A DNA stretch of 64,000 nt from JAPLJM01 sp963708515 (GCA_963708515.1 CAVPSX010000022.1:186001-250000); one strand, 5' to 3'. Positions 42,899-52,494 are shown, numbered from the stretch's first letter. Notes: generated by a model from the sequence alone, not told the origin. Program-made: numbers and translations.

Positions 42899-45005
42899 GG
42901 ACGCCTAGCGCTTCCTTTCTGCTCAAGCGGATTTTTCCCTGCTTGTCGATCTCAAGGACCTTGACGGTCACTTCATCGCCTTCCTGCAGGACATCGGTCA
43001 CCTTGTTGACGCGCTCCTTGGCCAGATGGGAAATATGCACGAGACCCTCCGTACCGGGCAGGATCTCCACAAAGGCGCCGAAGTCAACGATTTTCTTCAC
43101 CGTTCCCACATAAATCTTGCCGATTTCCGCATCTTCCGTCAGCCATTTTACCATGGCCACGGCGCGGGCGGCTGCCTCGGCGTCGCTGGAGGCTATGGTC
43201 ACCGTGCCGTCATCCTCCACATCTATGGTGACGCCGGTTTCGCTGATGATATGGCGAATATTCTTGCCGCCGGAGCCGATGACGTCCCGGACCTTTTCGG
43301 GCCTCACCTTGACTGTTGTAATCCGGGGCGCGTACATGGAGATATCCGCCCTCGGTTCGCTGAGGGTTTCATCCATCTTTCCAATGATAAACAGCCGTCC
43401 CTCTCTTGCCTGGGCAAGGGCCTTTCGCAAAATATTTTCCGTCAACCCGTCGATTTTGATATCCATCTGCATGGCCGTGACGCCCTTGCGGGTGCCGCAG
43501 ACCTTGAAATCCATATCCCCGGCATGATCCTCGTCGCCCAAAATATCCGACAGCACAACCACATCGCCGCCCTCCTTCAAGAGCCCCATCGCGATGCCCG
43601 CGACGGGGGCCTTCACCGGAACGCCGGCGTCCATCAGGGAGAGGCTGCCACCGCACACCGTGGCCATGGACGAAGAACCGTTGGAGGAGAGGATCTCGGA
43701 GACGATCCGGATCGTATAGGGAAAGACCTCCGGAGCGGGCAGGACGGGAAGCATGGCCTTCCGGGCCAGATTGCCGTGGCCGATTTCGCGGCGGCCCGGG
43801 CTGCGCAGGGGCTTGGCTTCACCCACGCAGTAGGGCGGGAAATTATAGTGCAGCAGAAAGGCTCTTCGTTCTTCTCCGCTGACAAAGTCCATGCGCTGTT
43901 CGTCCGAGGACGTCCCCAGCGTCACGACAGCCAGGGCCTGCGTCTCGCCGCGGTTGAAGAGCGCCGACCCGTGGGTCCGGGGCAGGATGCCTACATCCGA
44001 GTTGATCGGACGGACCTCCGCCATCGACCTGCCGTCGATCCTTTTCTTTTCCTTGAGAATCATGGTGCGCAGCACGCGTCGCTCGATACTTTCGAGAATC
44101 GCGGCGACTGCGCCCTTTGAAGCGGCGGCGTCGGCTGTCTGCGCGGCGATCACCTGCTCCCGAATCTGGTCAAGCCGGCTGTATCGCTCCTGCTTGCGGG
44201 GCATCCGGTAGGCTTCCTCCAAAGCCGGCAAGGATGTCTCCTCAACCCTCAACGCCAGCCCCTCGTCCACAACAGCCGGCGTGAATATTCTTTTTTCCTT
44301 GCCGATTGCCTCGCGCATGCGGTCCTGCAGGTCGATGACTGGCCGGAGGCTCTCCAGGCCGAAATTGATGGCATCCACCAGGACATCTTCATCCACTTCC
44401 GAGGCTTCCCCTTCCAGCATCACCAGGTTGACATCATACCCGGCGCCGGTTGATGAAGGAACTTTCCGGCCCACAAGAAAGAGATTGAAATCGCTTAGTT
44501 TCAAGGCCTCCTGAGAGGGATTGCAGATCATCTGACCCTCCAGACGCCCGACACGCACACCGGCGATCGGCCCCTTGAAGGGAATATCGGATATCTCCAG
44601 AGCGGCGGAGGCCGCCAGCATGGCCGCCACGCCGCCGTCGTTTTCGTTGTCTGCGGACAGCAGCGTCGCCATGATCTGCGTTTCAAATCGATAGCCCTTG
44701 GGAAACAACGGGCGGATCGACCGGTCGATCATGCGGGATGTCAGGATTTCCCGTTCATTGAGACGCCCTTCCCGTTTAAAGAACCCGCCCGGGAACTTAC
44801 CCGCTGCATAGGTCATCTCCTGGTAATCGACCGTCAGGGGCATAAAATCGATGCCTTCCCGGCCATATTTCAATGACACCGCCGTTACGAGGGCCACGGT
44901 ATCGCCGTAAGTGGCAAAAATTGCGCCGTCGGCCTGCGCGGCAACATAATTCGCTTTCAGGGAGATAGTCCTCCCTCCAAACTCCGTACTGAAGACTTCT
45001 TTCAT
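42873..45005 (-). CDS. pnp: Polyribonucleotide nucleotidyltransferase
   Basis: 3'-5' phosphorolytic exoribonuclease of the RNA degradosome. The 710-residue protein has the two RNase PH-like domains ('YAAGKFPGGFFKREGRLNER'; 'RGETQALAVVTLG', 'HYNFPPYCVGE'), a KH domain ('VRDVIGSGGKNIRHIISETG') and a C-terminal S1 domain ('GKIYVGTVKKIVDFGAFVEI'). In the 175-bp spacer to rpsO lies a 120-bp palindrome that will be in the pnp 5' leader if the genes are cotranscribed. In E. coli a hairpin at this place is cut by RNase III to let Pnp autoregulate. Confidence 0.97.
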   Translation of the reverse strand: MKEVFSTEFGGRTISLKANYVAAQADGAIFATYGDTVALVTAVSLKYGREGIDFMPLTVDYQEMTYAAGKFPGGFFKREGRLNEREILTSRMIDRSIRPLFPKGYRFETQIMATLLSADNENDGGVAAMLAASAALEISDIPFKGPIAGVRVGRLEGQMICNPSQEALKLSDFNLFLVGRKVPSSTGAGYDVNLVMLEGEASEVDEDVLVDAINFGLESLRPVIDLQDRMREAIGKEKRIFTPAVVDEGLALRVEETSLPALEEAYRMPRKQERYSRLDQIREQVIAAQTADAAASKGAVAAILESIERRVLRTMILKEKKRIDGRSMAEVRPINSDVGILPRTHGSALFNRGETQALAVVTLGTSSDEQRMDFVSGEERRAFLLHYNFPPYCVGEAKPLRSPGRREIGHGNLARKAMLPVLPAPEVFPYTIRIVSEILSSNGSSSMATVCGGSLSLMDAGVPVKAPVAGIAMGLLKEGGDVVVLSDILGDEDHAGDMDFKVCGTRKGVTAMQMDIKIDGLTENILRKALAQAREGRLFIIGKMDETLSEPRADISMYAPRITTVKVRPEKVRDVIGSGGKNIRHIISETGVTIDVEDDGTVTIASSDAEAAARAVAMVKWLTEDAEIGKIYVGTVKKIVDFGAFVEILPGTEGLVHISHLAKERVNKVTDVLQEGDEVTVKVLEIDKQGKIRLSRKEALGVHVQKDDSR

Positions 45006-45042
45006 AAGATACCTTTTCCTTTCATTGTGGTTGATGGCGAAA

Positions 45043-45162
45043 GGCTAAAGGCCCATGGTTAAGGACAAAAACAGGATAAACAGGGACAGAAACCCTATTT
45101 TACAGCACGAAAATAGGGTTTCTGTCCCTGTTTATTTTGCCTTTAACCATTTGCCGTTAGCC
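45043..45162. repeat. 120-bp palindromic element in the rpsO-pnp spacer
   Basis: The centre is a perfect 25-bp inverted repeat (45077-45101 with 45110-45134, loop ACAGCACG) containing ACAGGGACAGAAACCC. Outside it, GGCTAAAGGCCCATGGTTAA (from 45043) still matches the complement of the other end (to 45162) with few mismatches, so the whole block folds as one hairpin. Similar 'GGGACAG' palindromes in other bacteria are REP-like elements moved by IS200/RAYT transposases; that link is inference. Confidence 0.8.
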
Positions 45163-45180
45163 CAGCCTGTACTGCCGAAG

Positions 45181-45447
45181 TTATTTTCTCAAGCCCAGGC
45201 GCTGGATAATCGCCCGGTACCGCTCCAGATCCTTGTTCTTCATATAGTCCAATAGCCGCCTGCGCTGACCGACGAGCTTTAACAGACCTCTGCGGGAATG
45301 GTGGTCTTTTTTATGCTCCTTGAAATGATCGGTCAGGTAGGCGATGCGGGCGCTCAGGAGTGCAACCTGAACTTCCGGAGACCCCGTATCGGACGCGTGC
45401 AACTGGAAATTACTGATAATGCCTTTTCTTTTTTCTACATCTAACAC
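45181..45447 (-). CDS. rpsO: 30S ribosomal protein S15
   Basis: Primary 16S rRNA-binding protein of the central domain. The 88 residues contain the full signature 'SDTGSPEVQVALLSARIAYL', 'HFKEHKKDHHSRRGLLKLVG' and end 'YRAIIQRLGLRK'. The start is GTG (complement of 45445-45447), with GGGAGG upstream, and gives the standard MLDVEKRKGI opening. Between truB and pnp, as in E. coli. Confidence 0.97.
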   Translation of the reverse strand: MLDVEKRKGIISNFQLHASDTGSPEVQVALLSARIAYLTDHFKEHKKDHHSRRGLLKLVGQRRRLLDYMKNKDLERYRAIIQRLGLRK

Positions 45448-45485
45448 AGCTTTTTTCCCTCCCTTTCAGACTGTTGTTCCTTTGA

Positions 45486-46421
45486 TCAAAGTTCGTTAAA
45501 GACTCTTAATATTTCAAAAATCTGCGTTTTTTCAGTCATAGCCGGCATCTCCTGCGACGCGTAAAGCGCCCTTGCAACCGCAACCAGATTCCGCCCGCCC
45601 GTTATGAACTTTACCATATCTCCCCCGGCAAGAAAAGGGATATCATGTCCCCGCAGGACATCCGCCGTCGGTTGTCTGCCTGTTTTCAATCCGGCCAGCA
45701 GGGTTGCATCCACCGCAATGGCCGGCAGTTTCGGCAGGGCATCTGTCAGCCGAATCAGACCCTCAGCAAGCAGATGTCTCTGTCGCTCGGATGTCAATCC
45801 TTTTAGCTGCAAGGCAGACTTTTCCATAAAGGGGCCGTCCGCCATCCGGCGCAACTCGGTCAGGCAGGCGCCGCATCCGAGTTTCTTCCCCGCATCCGCA
45901 CAGATCGAGCGGACATAGGTTCCCCTGCTGCAACAGACGCGGAAAACCACTTCGGGCAGGTCGATCCGGTCCACCGTCATGCTGTAGATTTCCACCGCGC
46001 GGGAAAGCGGTTCGATGTCAATGCCTTTGCGCGCCCAGGCGTACAGAGGCCGTCCCTGGAATTTAACCGCGGAATAGCGCGGGGGGATCTGCGTTATTTT
46101 CCCCGTAAAGGTCTTAAGCACCGCTGCAATCTCGTCCGGCGTAGCCGAAGGCGTCTGCTGCGCGATGATCCGGCCCTGCCGGTCCAGGGTGTCCGTTTCG
46201 ACGCCCAGACGCATCGTCGCCAGATAATCCTTGCGATGGCTGTCAAAGAACGGAATCAGCTTGGTGCCCTCGTTGATGCCGACAAGCAAAACGCCTGTTG
46301 CAAGAGGGTCCAGCGTCCCCGCATGACCAATCTTTCTGATGCCCAGCAAGCGGCGGATCCCGGCCACGACGTCATGAGACGTCATCCCGGCGGGCTTGTC
46401 GATGACCACAAACCCGTTCAT
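45486..46421 (-). CDS. truB: tRNA pseudouridine(55) synthase
   Basis: Makes pseudouridine 55 in the T-loop of tRNAs. The 311-residue protein starts 'MNGFVVIDKPAGMTSHDVV' and has the catalytic Asp38 in 'KIGHAGTLDPLATGVLLV'; 'QIPPRYSAVKFQGRPLYAWA' and 'GTYVRSICADAGKKLGCGA' are conserved. A PUA-like C-terminal end 'LAGGDMVKFITGGRNLVAVA' follows. It begins directly after the nrnA stop. Confidence 0.96.
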   Translation of the reverse strand: MNGFVVIDKPAGMTSHDVVAGIRRLLGIRKIGHAGTLDPLATGVLLVGINEGTKLIPFFDSHRKDYLATMRLGVETDTLDRQGRIIAQQTPSATPDEIAAVLKTFTGKITQIPPRYSAVKFQGRPLYAWARKGIDIEPLSRAVEIYSMTVDRIDLPEVVFRVCCSRGTYVRSICADAGKKLGCGACLTELRRMADGPFMEKSALQLKGLTSERQRHLLAEGLIRLTDALPKLPAIAVDATLLAGLKTGRQPTADVLRGHDIPFLAGGDMVKFITGGRNLVAVARALYASQEMPAMTEKTQIFEILRVFNEL

Positions 46422-47375
46422 TCAGACGACGGCCTCGATCTGAGCCAGCACCAGTCGTTTGATCGTGTCGATATCCCCCCTGATGCTGCACCCGGCCGCA
46501 TTGATGTGCCCGCCGCCGCCAAACTTACCGGCTACGCGCTCCACGTCGAACCGCCCCTTGGAGCGGAAACTCAGTTTAAAATAGTCTTTCTCCAGCTCAC
46601 TGAAGAGAATGGAAATTTCAACGCCTGCAATGGTGCGCGGCAGGTCCGCAAAACCCTCCATATGCTCCTGCAGGGCGCCGGTCCTGGCGAAGTTTTCCTG
46701 CGTCACGATCATGGACCCGACCTTGCCGTTTAAGTCCAGCGCCAGGGATTCCAGAGCAACGGCCAGAAGCCGGATTTTCACCAGGGGGGCGTTCTCATAG
46801 ATATTTTCCGAGATCCACTGCGGACGGGCGCCGTTCTCCACGAGCCGCCCGGCGATGACAAGACAGTCCCGGGTTGTGTTCCCGTAGCAGAAGCCGCCGG
46901 TATCGGTCAGCAGGGCGGCATAGAGGTTCGTAGCCATTTCCGGAGTCAGCGGCAGCATCATCGCCTCCGCCAGCCTGTAAATCAACTCTCCGGTGGAACT
47001 GGCGCCGGCATCGAGCAGCGTGGCGTCGCAAAAACCGCCATTGGACACGTGGTGATCGATGTTGATGAGCTGCATGATTTTCCTGATACGACCGGCTTCC
47101 CGGCCCACCCGATCCAGCTCGCTGCAGTCCAGAATGAAGGCGGCGTCGAAGGATTCCGTCGGCGGCAGCTCATGGACGATCACGTCGGCTCCAGGTAAAA
47201 ATCGGTAATCGCCGGGTGTCTGATCCTGATTGTAAACGACCGCCGTCTTGCCGCCGGCTCTCAGCATGTAGTAGAGGGCCAGCTCAGAGCCCAGGGCGTC
47301 ACCATCAGGCCTTTCATGAGACGTAATCAGATAAGTCTCGTTCCGGTTTATGATGTCAATGATCCTGCGTATCAT
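46422..47375 (-). CDS. nrnA: Bifunctional oligoribonuclease/pAp phosphatase (NrnA-like, DHH family)
   Basis: Degrades short RNA oligomers and pAp. The 317-residue protein has the DHH metal motifs 'SHERPDGDALGSELALYYML', 'FILDCSELDRVG', 'INIDHHVSNGGF', 'DTGGFCYGNTTRD', and the DHHA1 tail 'GGGHINAAGCSIRGD'. The start at ATG 47375 sits in the 3' end of rbfA (20-base overlap) with AAGGAA in front; the longer frame to 47435 is not supported. NrnA replaces Orn in many non-gamma bacteria and typically lies next to rbfA and truB. Confidence 0.93.
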   Translation of the reverse strand: MIRRIIDIINRNETYLITSHERPDGDALGSELALYYMLRAGGKTAVVYNQDQTPGDYRFLPGADVIVHELPPTESFDAAFILDCSELDRVGREAGRIRKIMQLINIDHHVSNGGFCDATLLDAGASSTGELIYRLAEAMMLPLTPEMATNLYAALLTDTGGFCYGNTTRDCLVIAGRLVENGARPQWISENIYENAPLVKIRLLAVALESLALDLNGKVGSMIVTQENFARTGALQEHMEGFADLPRTIAGVEISILFSELEKDYFKLSFRSKGRFDVERVAGKFGGGGHINAAGCSIRGDIDTIKRLVLAQIEAVV

Positions 47376-47730
47376 CGCCAGTTCCTTCCCGTTTGATTTC
47401 CGCCAGCAGTCGCTCGATGCGGTTTCCGTAAGCAAAGGAAGCGTCCACCCTGAAGATCAGATCCGGCACGCAACGCAGTTGCAGGCGTTTTCCGAGTTCC
47501 CGCCTCAGAAAGCCGGTTGCCTTTTCAAGCCCGGCCAGCGTCTCCGCATGGATTGTATCCTGGGCCAGCTCCACGAAATAAATCTTTGCCAGGCGCAAAT
47601 CGTCTGTTACCTTGACGCCGGTAATCGTGATGGCGCCGATCCGCGGGTCCCGGATCTGTTTCAGCAGAATATCGGAGACTTCACACTGGATAAGATCCGC
47701 CACGCGGTCTGCCCGTTTAAAAGTCGTCAT
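47356..47730 (-). CDS. rbfA: 30S ribosome-binding factor A
   Basis: KH-fold factor for late 16S maturation and cold adaptation. The 124-residue protein has 'RVADLIQCEVSDILLKQIRD', 'ITGVKVTDDLRLAKIYFV' and 'LRRELGKRLQLRCVPDLIFR', the conserved core. It overlaps the YlxP gene by 14 bases upstream and nrnA by 20 downstream, typical of this cluster. Confidence 0.95.
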   Translation of the reverse strand: MTTFKRADRVADLIQCEVSDILLKQIRDPRIGAITITGVKVTDDLRLAKIYFVELAQDTIHAETLAGLEKATGFLRRELGKRLQLRCVPDLIFRVDASFAYGNRIERLLAEIKREGTGDDTQDH

Positions 47731-48055
47731 ACTTTTCCGTTGTAAATTCGGAGGAATCCATCACTCCGGAAAAACCCGTGATTTCAATTCTGCTATGGAT
47801 CACCTCGGCCAATTGCATCTGCTCGATAAAACTCAGGAGGTGATCGATCTTTCCGTTGATGAATCGCTGATCATTTCCGACCATGGCAAAGCCGACTTTT
47901 GCCCGCCTCTGGTGATCGTTGTCACCCACTTCCGCGATGGAAACATTGAATTCGTTCTGCGCCCGCTTCAGGATCCTGCGCAGAACCGCCCTTTTGTCTT
48001 TGAGGGAACGGCTCTCCGCAATCCATAGTTCGATGACGCCCGACCCGATGACCAT
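47717..48055 (-). CDS. DUF503/YlxP-like protein
   Basis: A 112-residue ferredoxin-like fold protein of the YlxP/DUF503 family ('SGVIELWIAESRSLKDKRAV', 'FNVSIAEVGDNDHQRRAKVG'). Its position between infB and rbfA is conserved across Firmicutes and deltaproteobacteria, and a role in 30S maturation or rRNA-related steps is suggested for the family. No enzymatic residue is apparent. Confidence 0.88.
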   Translation of the reverse strand: MVIGSGVIELWIAESRSLKDKRAVLRRILKRAQNEFNVSIAEVGDNDHQRRAKVGFAMVGNDQRFINGKIDHLLSFIEQMQLAEVIHSRIEITGFSGVMDSSEFTTEKYDDF

Positions 48056-48060
48056 GCAAC

Positions 48061-50670
48061 CTACAGCTTCCTGTCAACTTTTTCCTTAATGTAGGCCTCC
48101 AGAATATCGCCCACATGAATATCGTTGAAATTCTCGATGCCGATGCCGCATTCCATTCCCGCGGTTACCTCCCGCGCATCGTCCTTCATCCTTTTCAGGG
48201 ACGCGATTTTCCCGTCGAAGGTCACAACGCCGTCGCGGACCACTCTGAGACCGGCATTCCGGGAGATTCTGCCCTCCAGTACGGAACAGCCGGCAATGGT
48301 CCCGATCTTTGTGATTTTAAATAGATCGCGAATTTCAGCCCGACCCTGCACCACTTCCTTGAAAACAGGATCCAACAATCCTTCCATGGCTGCCTTCACA
48401 TCGGCAATCACGTTATAGATAATGTCGTAAAGCTTGATATCCACGCCCTCCTGTTCGGCAATTTCCGTAACACGGCTGTCCGGTCGCACGTTGAAGCCGA
48501 AGATGACGGCATTGGATGCCGATGCCAGCATGACATCCGTTTCGGTGATGGTTCCGGTGGAGCTGTGTATAATTTTCAGTTTGATGTCCGGCGTGCTGAG
48601 TTTATTCAGAGCTTCCGTCAGGGCTTCGACGGAGCCCTGTACGTCCCCCTTGACAACGATATTGAGATCTTTGGCGCCTTCCTTGATTTTTTCGTACAAC
48701 TGTTCCAGCGTGATTTTGGATGTCGCCGAGAGTTCCCGTTCCCGTTCCTTCCGGATCCAGTAATCGGCGATATGGCGGGCCTTTTTTTCGTCTTCCACAC
48801 AGATAAACTCCGTGCTCACCGACGGCACCCTGGAAAATCCGATGACCTCCACCGGCATGGCCGGACCCGCCTGCCGGACCCGCCGACCCTGATCGTTTAT
48901 CATGGCCCGCACGCGTCCGGACTCCGTTTTGCAGACAAAGGCGTCCCCTTCCCGCAAGGTCCCCTTCTGAATCAGCACGGTCGCGACCGGCCCGCGCCCG
49001 CGGTCGAGCTTTGCTTCGATGACGACACCGCGCGCCGGTATATCGGGATCCGCTTTGAGTTCCAGAATATCCGCCTGCAGGAGGATCAGCTCGAGCAGCT
49101 CTTCGATTCCCTGCTTCTTTTTGGCGGAGATCTCTGCAAAGATGGTCTCCCCCCCCCATTCTTCCGGAACCAGTTGATACTGTGTCAGAGCCTGCTTGAT
49201 TTTTTCCGCATCCGCCCCCGGCTTGTCCATCTTGTTGATCGCCACCATAATCGGGACACCGGCCACCCGTGAGTGGTTGATGGCCTCCACCGTCTGATCC
49301 ATGACGCCATCGTCGGCAGCGACAACTAAAATTACGATATCCGTAACCTGCGCACCCCTGGCCCGCATGGCGGTGAAGGCCTCATGGCCGGGCGTGTCCA
49401 GAAAGACAATGTCCCGGTCCTTGATATTCACATGATAGGCGCCGATGGCCTGGGTGATGCCGCCAGCCTCGCCGTCGATGACATTCGTCTGGCGGATGGC
49501 ATCCAGGAGGGAGGTTTTTCCATGATCCACGTGCCCCATGATCGTGACCACCGGCGCACGGGGCTTGAGATTCTCGGAGGGGGCATCCGCTTGCAGCAGG
49601 GGTTCCTCAAATTCGGCGGCGACGGTCTCAACCTGGTATCCAAATTCGCCGGCAATCAGCGTTGCCGTGTCGCTGTCAATGGCCTGGTTAATGGTGGCCA
49701 GCAGTCCCAGCCCCATCAGCTTGGCAATGATCTCGCCGGCTTTTATCCCCATCTTTTTAGCCAGCTCACCGACTGCAATGGCTTCTCCGATCCGGATGCG
49801 CCTTTTGACGGCCTTGGGAACGGTAATTTCCGTTTTTTTCATCTTGACGACAGCAGGTCGCCTCTCTTCTTTCCATTTATCGCGTCGGTCGTCCCGTTCA
49901 ACAACGTCAAACCGGCTGCCTTTTTTGTCATAAACCTTTTTGATTAGAGCCTTTTTTCGCGTAGCCAGCTTGTCCCCGATGACGATCTCCACCGGGGCCT
50001 TGGCGCCCTTTTTCCTGGTTTTATCCATTTCCTGGCGGATGGACGGAGGCTCGACTGCTTTGAGGGGGGGCGGCGTGATATCTTTTACAATTCTGATTGC
50101 CGGCTGTTTGGGAAGTTCTTTGCGACCCACGATCGTGGCGGTTTTTGTCATCTGCGGCGACGATCCTTTGGTCATTTCTGCCGGAGACTTCTTCCCTTCC
50201 GGACGGACCGGCGGAGGAAGGGGGGAGACAACGGAATCCTTTTCAAGCGGCGTCGCCTCCGCGGGTTTTTTGGGGGGTTCTTCTTTTTTAACCTCGATGA
50301 CGGATTCGCGTGAAGGCGGCGCCTTTCCCGGCTTTGCCGGTATGGCCTGCGCCGTCTCCCGGGGTCCCGGCTTTTCTTTCTTTGGCTGCTCGACAGCGGC
50401 CTTCACCTCTTCGATCTCCGGAACTTTCGGCTCTTCTTCCACCACAAGACGGACAGCCCTTCTGCGGATCACCGTAGATTTAATCCTTTTTTCCTCCATT
50501 TCATGGGGTTCGGCGGCATGGAAATCCCGCTTCAGGCGCTCCACATCGCTGTCTTCAAGTGAGCTTGAGTGGGACTTCCCGGCAAGGCCGAGCTTTTCCA
50601 GTCGAGCGATCAAATCCTTGTTCTCAATACCCAGCTCTTTGGCCAGTTCATAGACTCTCTTTTTTGACAT
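48061..50670 (-). CDS. infB: Translation initiation factor IF-2
   Basis: GTPase that brings fMet-tRNA to the 30S subunit. The 869 residues contain an IF2-N domain ('KKRVYELAKELGIENKDLIA'), a long charged, Pro/Lys-rich linker (about 60-270), a second IF2-N segment ('KMGIKAGEIIAKLMGLGLLA'), the G domain with 'IMGHVDHGKTSLLDAI' and 'FLDTPGHEAFTAMRARGAQ', and the C-terminal domains with 'GCSVLEGRISRNAGLRVVRD'. It follows nusA by 18 bases. Confidence 0.97.
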   Translation of the reverse strand: MSKKRVYELAKELGIENKDLIARLEKLGLAGKSHSSSLEDSDVERLKRDFHAAEPHEMEEKRIKSTVIRRRAVRLVVEEEPKVPEIEEVKAAVEQPKKEKPGPRETAQAIPAKPGKAPPSRESVIEVKKEEPPKKPAEATPLEKDSVVSPLPPPVRPEGKKSPAEMTKGSSPQMTKTATIVGRKELPKQPAIRIVKDITPPPLKAVEPPSIRQEMDKTRKKGAKAPVEIVIGDKLATRKKALIKKVYDKKGSRFDVVERDDRRDKWKEERRPAVVKMKKTEITVPKAVKRRIRIGEAIAVGELAKKMGIKAGEIIAKLMGLGLLATINQAIDSDTATLIAGEFGYQVETVAAEFEEPLLQADAPSENLKPRAPVVTIMGHVDHGKTSLLDAIRQTNVIDGEAGGITQAIGAYHVNIKDRDIVFLDTPGHEAFTAMRARGAQVTDIVILVVAADDGVMDQTVEAINHSRVAGVPIMVAINKMDKPGADAEKIKQALTQYQLVPEEWGGETIFAEISAKKKQGIEELLELILLQADILELKADPDIPARGVVIEAKLDRGRGPVATVLIQKGTLREGDAFVCKTESGRVRAMINDQGRRVRQAGPAMPVEVIGFSRVPSVSTEFICVEDEKKARHIADYWIRKERERELSATSKITLEQLYEKIKEGAKDLNIVVKGDVQGSVEALTEALNKLSTPDIKLKIIHSSTGTITETDVMLASASNAVIFGFNVRPDSRVTEIAEQEGVDIKLYDIIYNVIADVKAAMEGLLDPVFKEVVQGRAEIRDLFKITKIGTIAGCSVLEGRISRNAGLRVVRDGVVTFDGKIASLKRMKDDAREVTAGMECGIGIENFNDIHVGDILEAYIKEKVDRKL

Positions 50671-50688
50671 GCTTAACCCCCTGCTGTT

Positions 50689-51990
50689 TCATGTCTCCAC
50701 TCTTACCGCTGTCCGGCCCGCTCTGTCTCTTTGACGAGGCTGGGTCGGGTTCTCCTGATCAATCAGCTTTCCCGCCTCCTCAATCCAGACGGCAAAATGC
50801 TCTGGAGGAATATCCGGAATGGAGGCCAGGGATTCGACATCGGCGGCTGCCAGAGCGGCCACGTTCTTCCATCCCTCATTGAATAACTTTTGTGCAGTCG
50901 CCTCATCAATGCCCGGGATCTTCGTTAGAGCCAGGTGCCCTTCTTCTTCCTGACTTGCCGCGATGGATTCGCTCTTCACATCAATCTTCCATCCCGTCAA
51001 TTTCACGGCCAGTCTGACATTTTGTCCCTTTTTGCCGATGGCCAGGGATAATTGGTCGTCCGGAACAATCACTTCCATGGCCCGGCTTTCGTCGTACATG
51101 AAGACCCGGTTGACCTTGGCAGGCGAAAGGGCGGAACACACATACTTGGCCTGGTCATCCGAAAAGGGAACAATGTCGATCTTTTCGCCGCGCAGTTCCT
51201 GGACGACGCTTTGCACCCGGGCACCCCGCATTCCCACGCAGGCGCCCACAGGATCGATATCCTTATCCCTTGTTCTTACGGCAATCTTGGCCCGCTTGCC
51301 CGGTTCCCGGGCAACACTCACAATTTCGATGAGGTTCTCGGAAATCTCCGGCACTTCCATTTCAAAAAGGGCCTTGATGAAACCCGGATGGGTCCGGGAG
51401 AGTATAATCTGCGGGCCTTTGGTGATTTTCTTCACGTCAAAGAGGTAGCCACGGATGCGCTCGCCCCGCTTGTAGGTCTCACGATGAATCTGCTCACCAA
51501 CCGGGATAATGCCTTCCGCACGCCCCAGGTTCACAATAATACTGCCGCCGTCGAATCGCTGGACGAAGCCGTTGACCAATTCTCCGACACGATCCTTATA
51601 CTCCTCATACACATTGTCCCGCTCGGCGTCCTTGACGCGTTGAATGATAATTTGTTTCGCCGTCTGTACGGCAATCCGTCCGAACGTGCTGGTGTCTACC
51701 TTGATGCCCAGGCTATCGCCCGGCTCCGTCTCCTCATCGTGGCTCCGCCTGGCTTCAGCCAGCGATATCTGCATGTCCGCGTCCGTTACTTTTTCTTCCA
51801 CGGATTTAAACTGGAAGACCTCGATTTCTCCGATTTCATCATTATAACGGGCTTCTATATCGACGCGCATTCCCATCTTTTTCCGTGCCGCATTGAGCAT
51901 GGCTGCTTCGAGAGCCTCAATGATGATGCGTTTATCAATTCCTCTGTCCTTACCCATCTGCTCAATCAGACGTTTAAGCTCCTGAAACAT
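50689..51990 (-). CDS. nusA: Transcription termination/antitermination protein NusA
   Basis: RNA polymerase-associated elongation factor. The N-terminal domain ('KRIIIEALEAAMLNAARKKM'), S1 domain ('GFVQRFDGGSIIVNLGRAEG'), KH1 ('RDKDIDPVGACVGMRGARVQ') and KH2 ('LSLAIGKKGQNVRLAVKLTG') are all in place in 433 residues, with a short HhH-type end ('ALTKIPGIDEATAQKLFNEG'). The start directly follows the rimP stop. In E. coli NusA regulates its own operon through leader terminators; a hairpin terminator is present upstream of rimP here. Confidence 0.96.
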   Translation of the reverse strand: MFQELKRLIEQMGKDRGIDKRIIIEALEAAMLNAARKKMGMRVDIEARYNDEIGEIEVFQFKSVEEKVTDADMQISLAEARRSHDEETEPGDSLGIKVDTSTFGRIAVQTAKQIIIQRVKDAERDNVYEEYKDRVGELVNGFVQRFDGGSIIVNLGRAEGIIPVGEQIHRETYKRGERIRGYLFDVKKITKGPQIILSRTHPGFIKALFEMEVPEISENLIEIVSVAREPGKRAKIAVRTRDKDIDPVGACVGMRGARVQSVVQELRGEKIDIVPFSDDQAKYVCSALSPAKVNRVFMYDESRAMEVIVPDDQLSLAIGKKGQNVRLAVKLTGWKIDVKSESIAASQEEEGHLALTKIPGIDEATAQKLFNEGWKNVAALAAADVESLASIPDIPPEHFAVWIEEAGKLIDQENPTQPRQRDRAGRTAVRVET

Positions 51991-52494
51991 TCAGTTGTCC
52001 TCCATCTTATTACCTTCTATATTATAGACCAGGTGCGCCTTCGAGATCATCTCCCGCGGGATGCGGTAAGTTGTTCCGGAAACATCCACAACGAGACAGT
52101 TCTTCCCGTCATCTTCAATAAAATCAATCAGTTCACCCTTAAAATGCTTAATCCCCGCCAGTTTTTCCCGCAGGCGGATATTGACCGTAGATCCTCGATA
52201 TTTGAGGAAATCCTTATCTCTGGCGAGGGGCCGATCCAGGCCCGGCGAGGAGACTTCAAGCGTATAAGGGCCGGGCGGGATATCATTTACATCCAGAACA
52301 TCCCCGAGCTGATGGCTGATCTCCGAGCAATCAGCGAGCGTTACGCCCCCTTCCCGGTCAATGAAGATCCGGACGAGCCACCGGGAGGGCATCCTCAGGC
52401 ATTCGGCCTCAACTAACTCCATTCCTTCGGCGGTGAGGATTGCCTCCGCCAATTCCCGTATCTTCTCTTGATATTTTTGAACGTTCTCTTCCAC
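51991..52494 (-). CDS. rimP: Ribosome maturation factor RimP
   Basis: Assists 30S assembly by promoting S12 incorporation. The 167-residue protein shows 'ILTAEGMELVEAEC', 'VRIFIDREGGVTLADCSEIS', 'LEVSSPGLDRPLARDKDFLK' and 'LVYNIEGNK', matching RimP across its length. The start is set at GTG 52494, which begins the normal N-terminus (VEENVQKYQ) after AGGGG; the open frame runs back through the terminator and tRNA and is not real there. First protein gene of the rimP-nusA-infB cluster. Confidence 0.92.
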   Translation of the reverse strand: MEENVQKYQEKIRELAEAILTAEGMELVEAECLRMPSRWLVRIFIDREGGVTLADCSEISHQLGDVLDVNDIPPGPYTLEVSSPGLDRPLARDKDFLKYRGSTVNIRLREKLAGIKHFKGELIDFIEDDGKNCLVVDVSGTTYRIPREMISKAHLVYNIEGNKMEDN

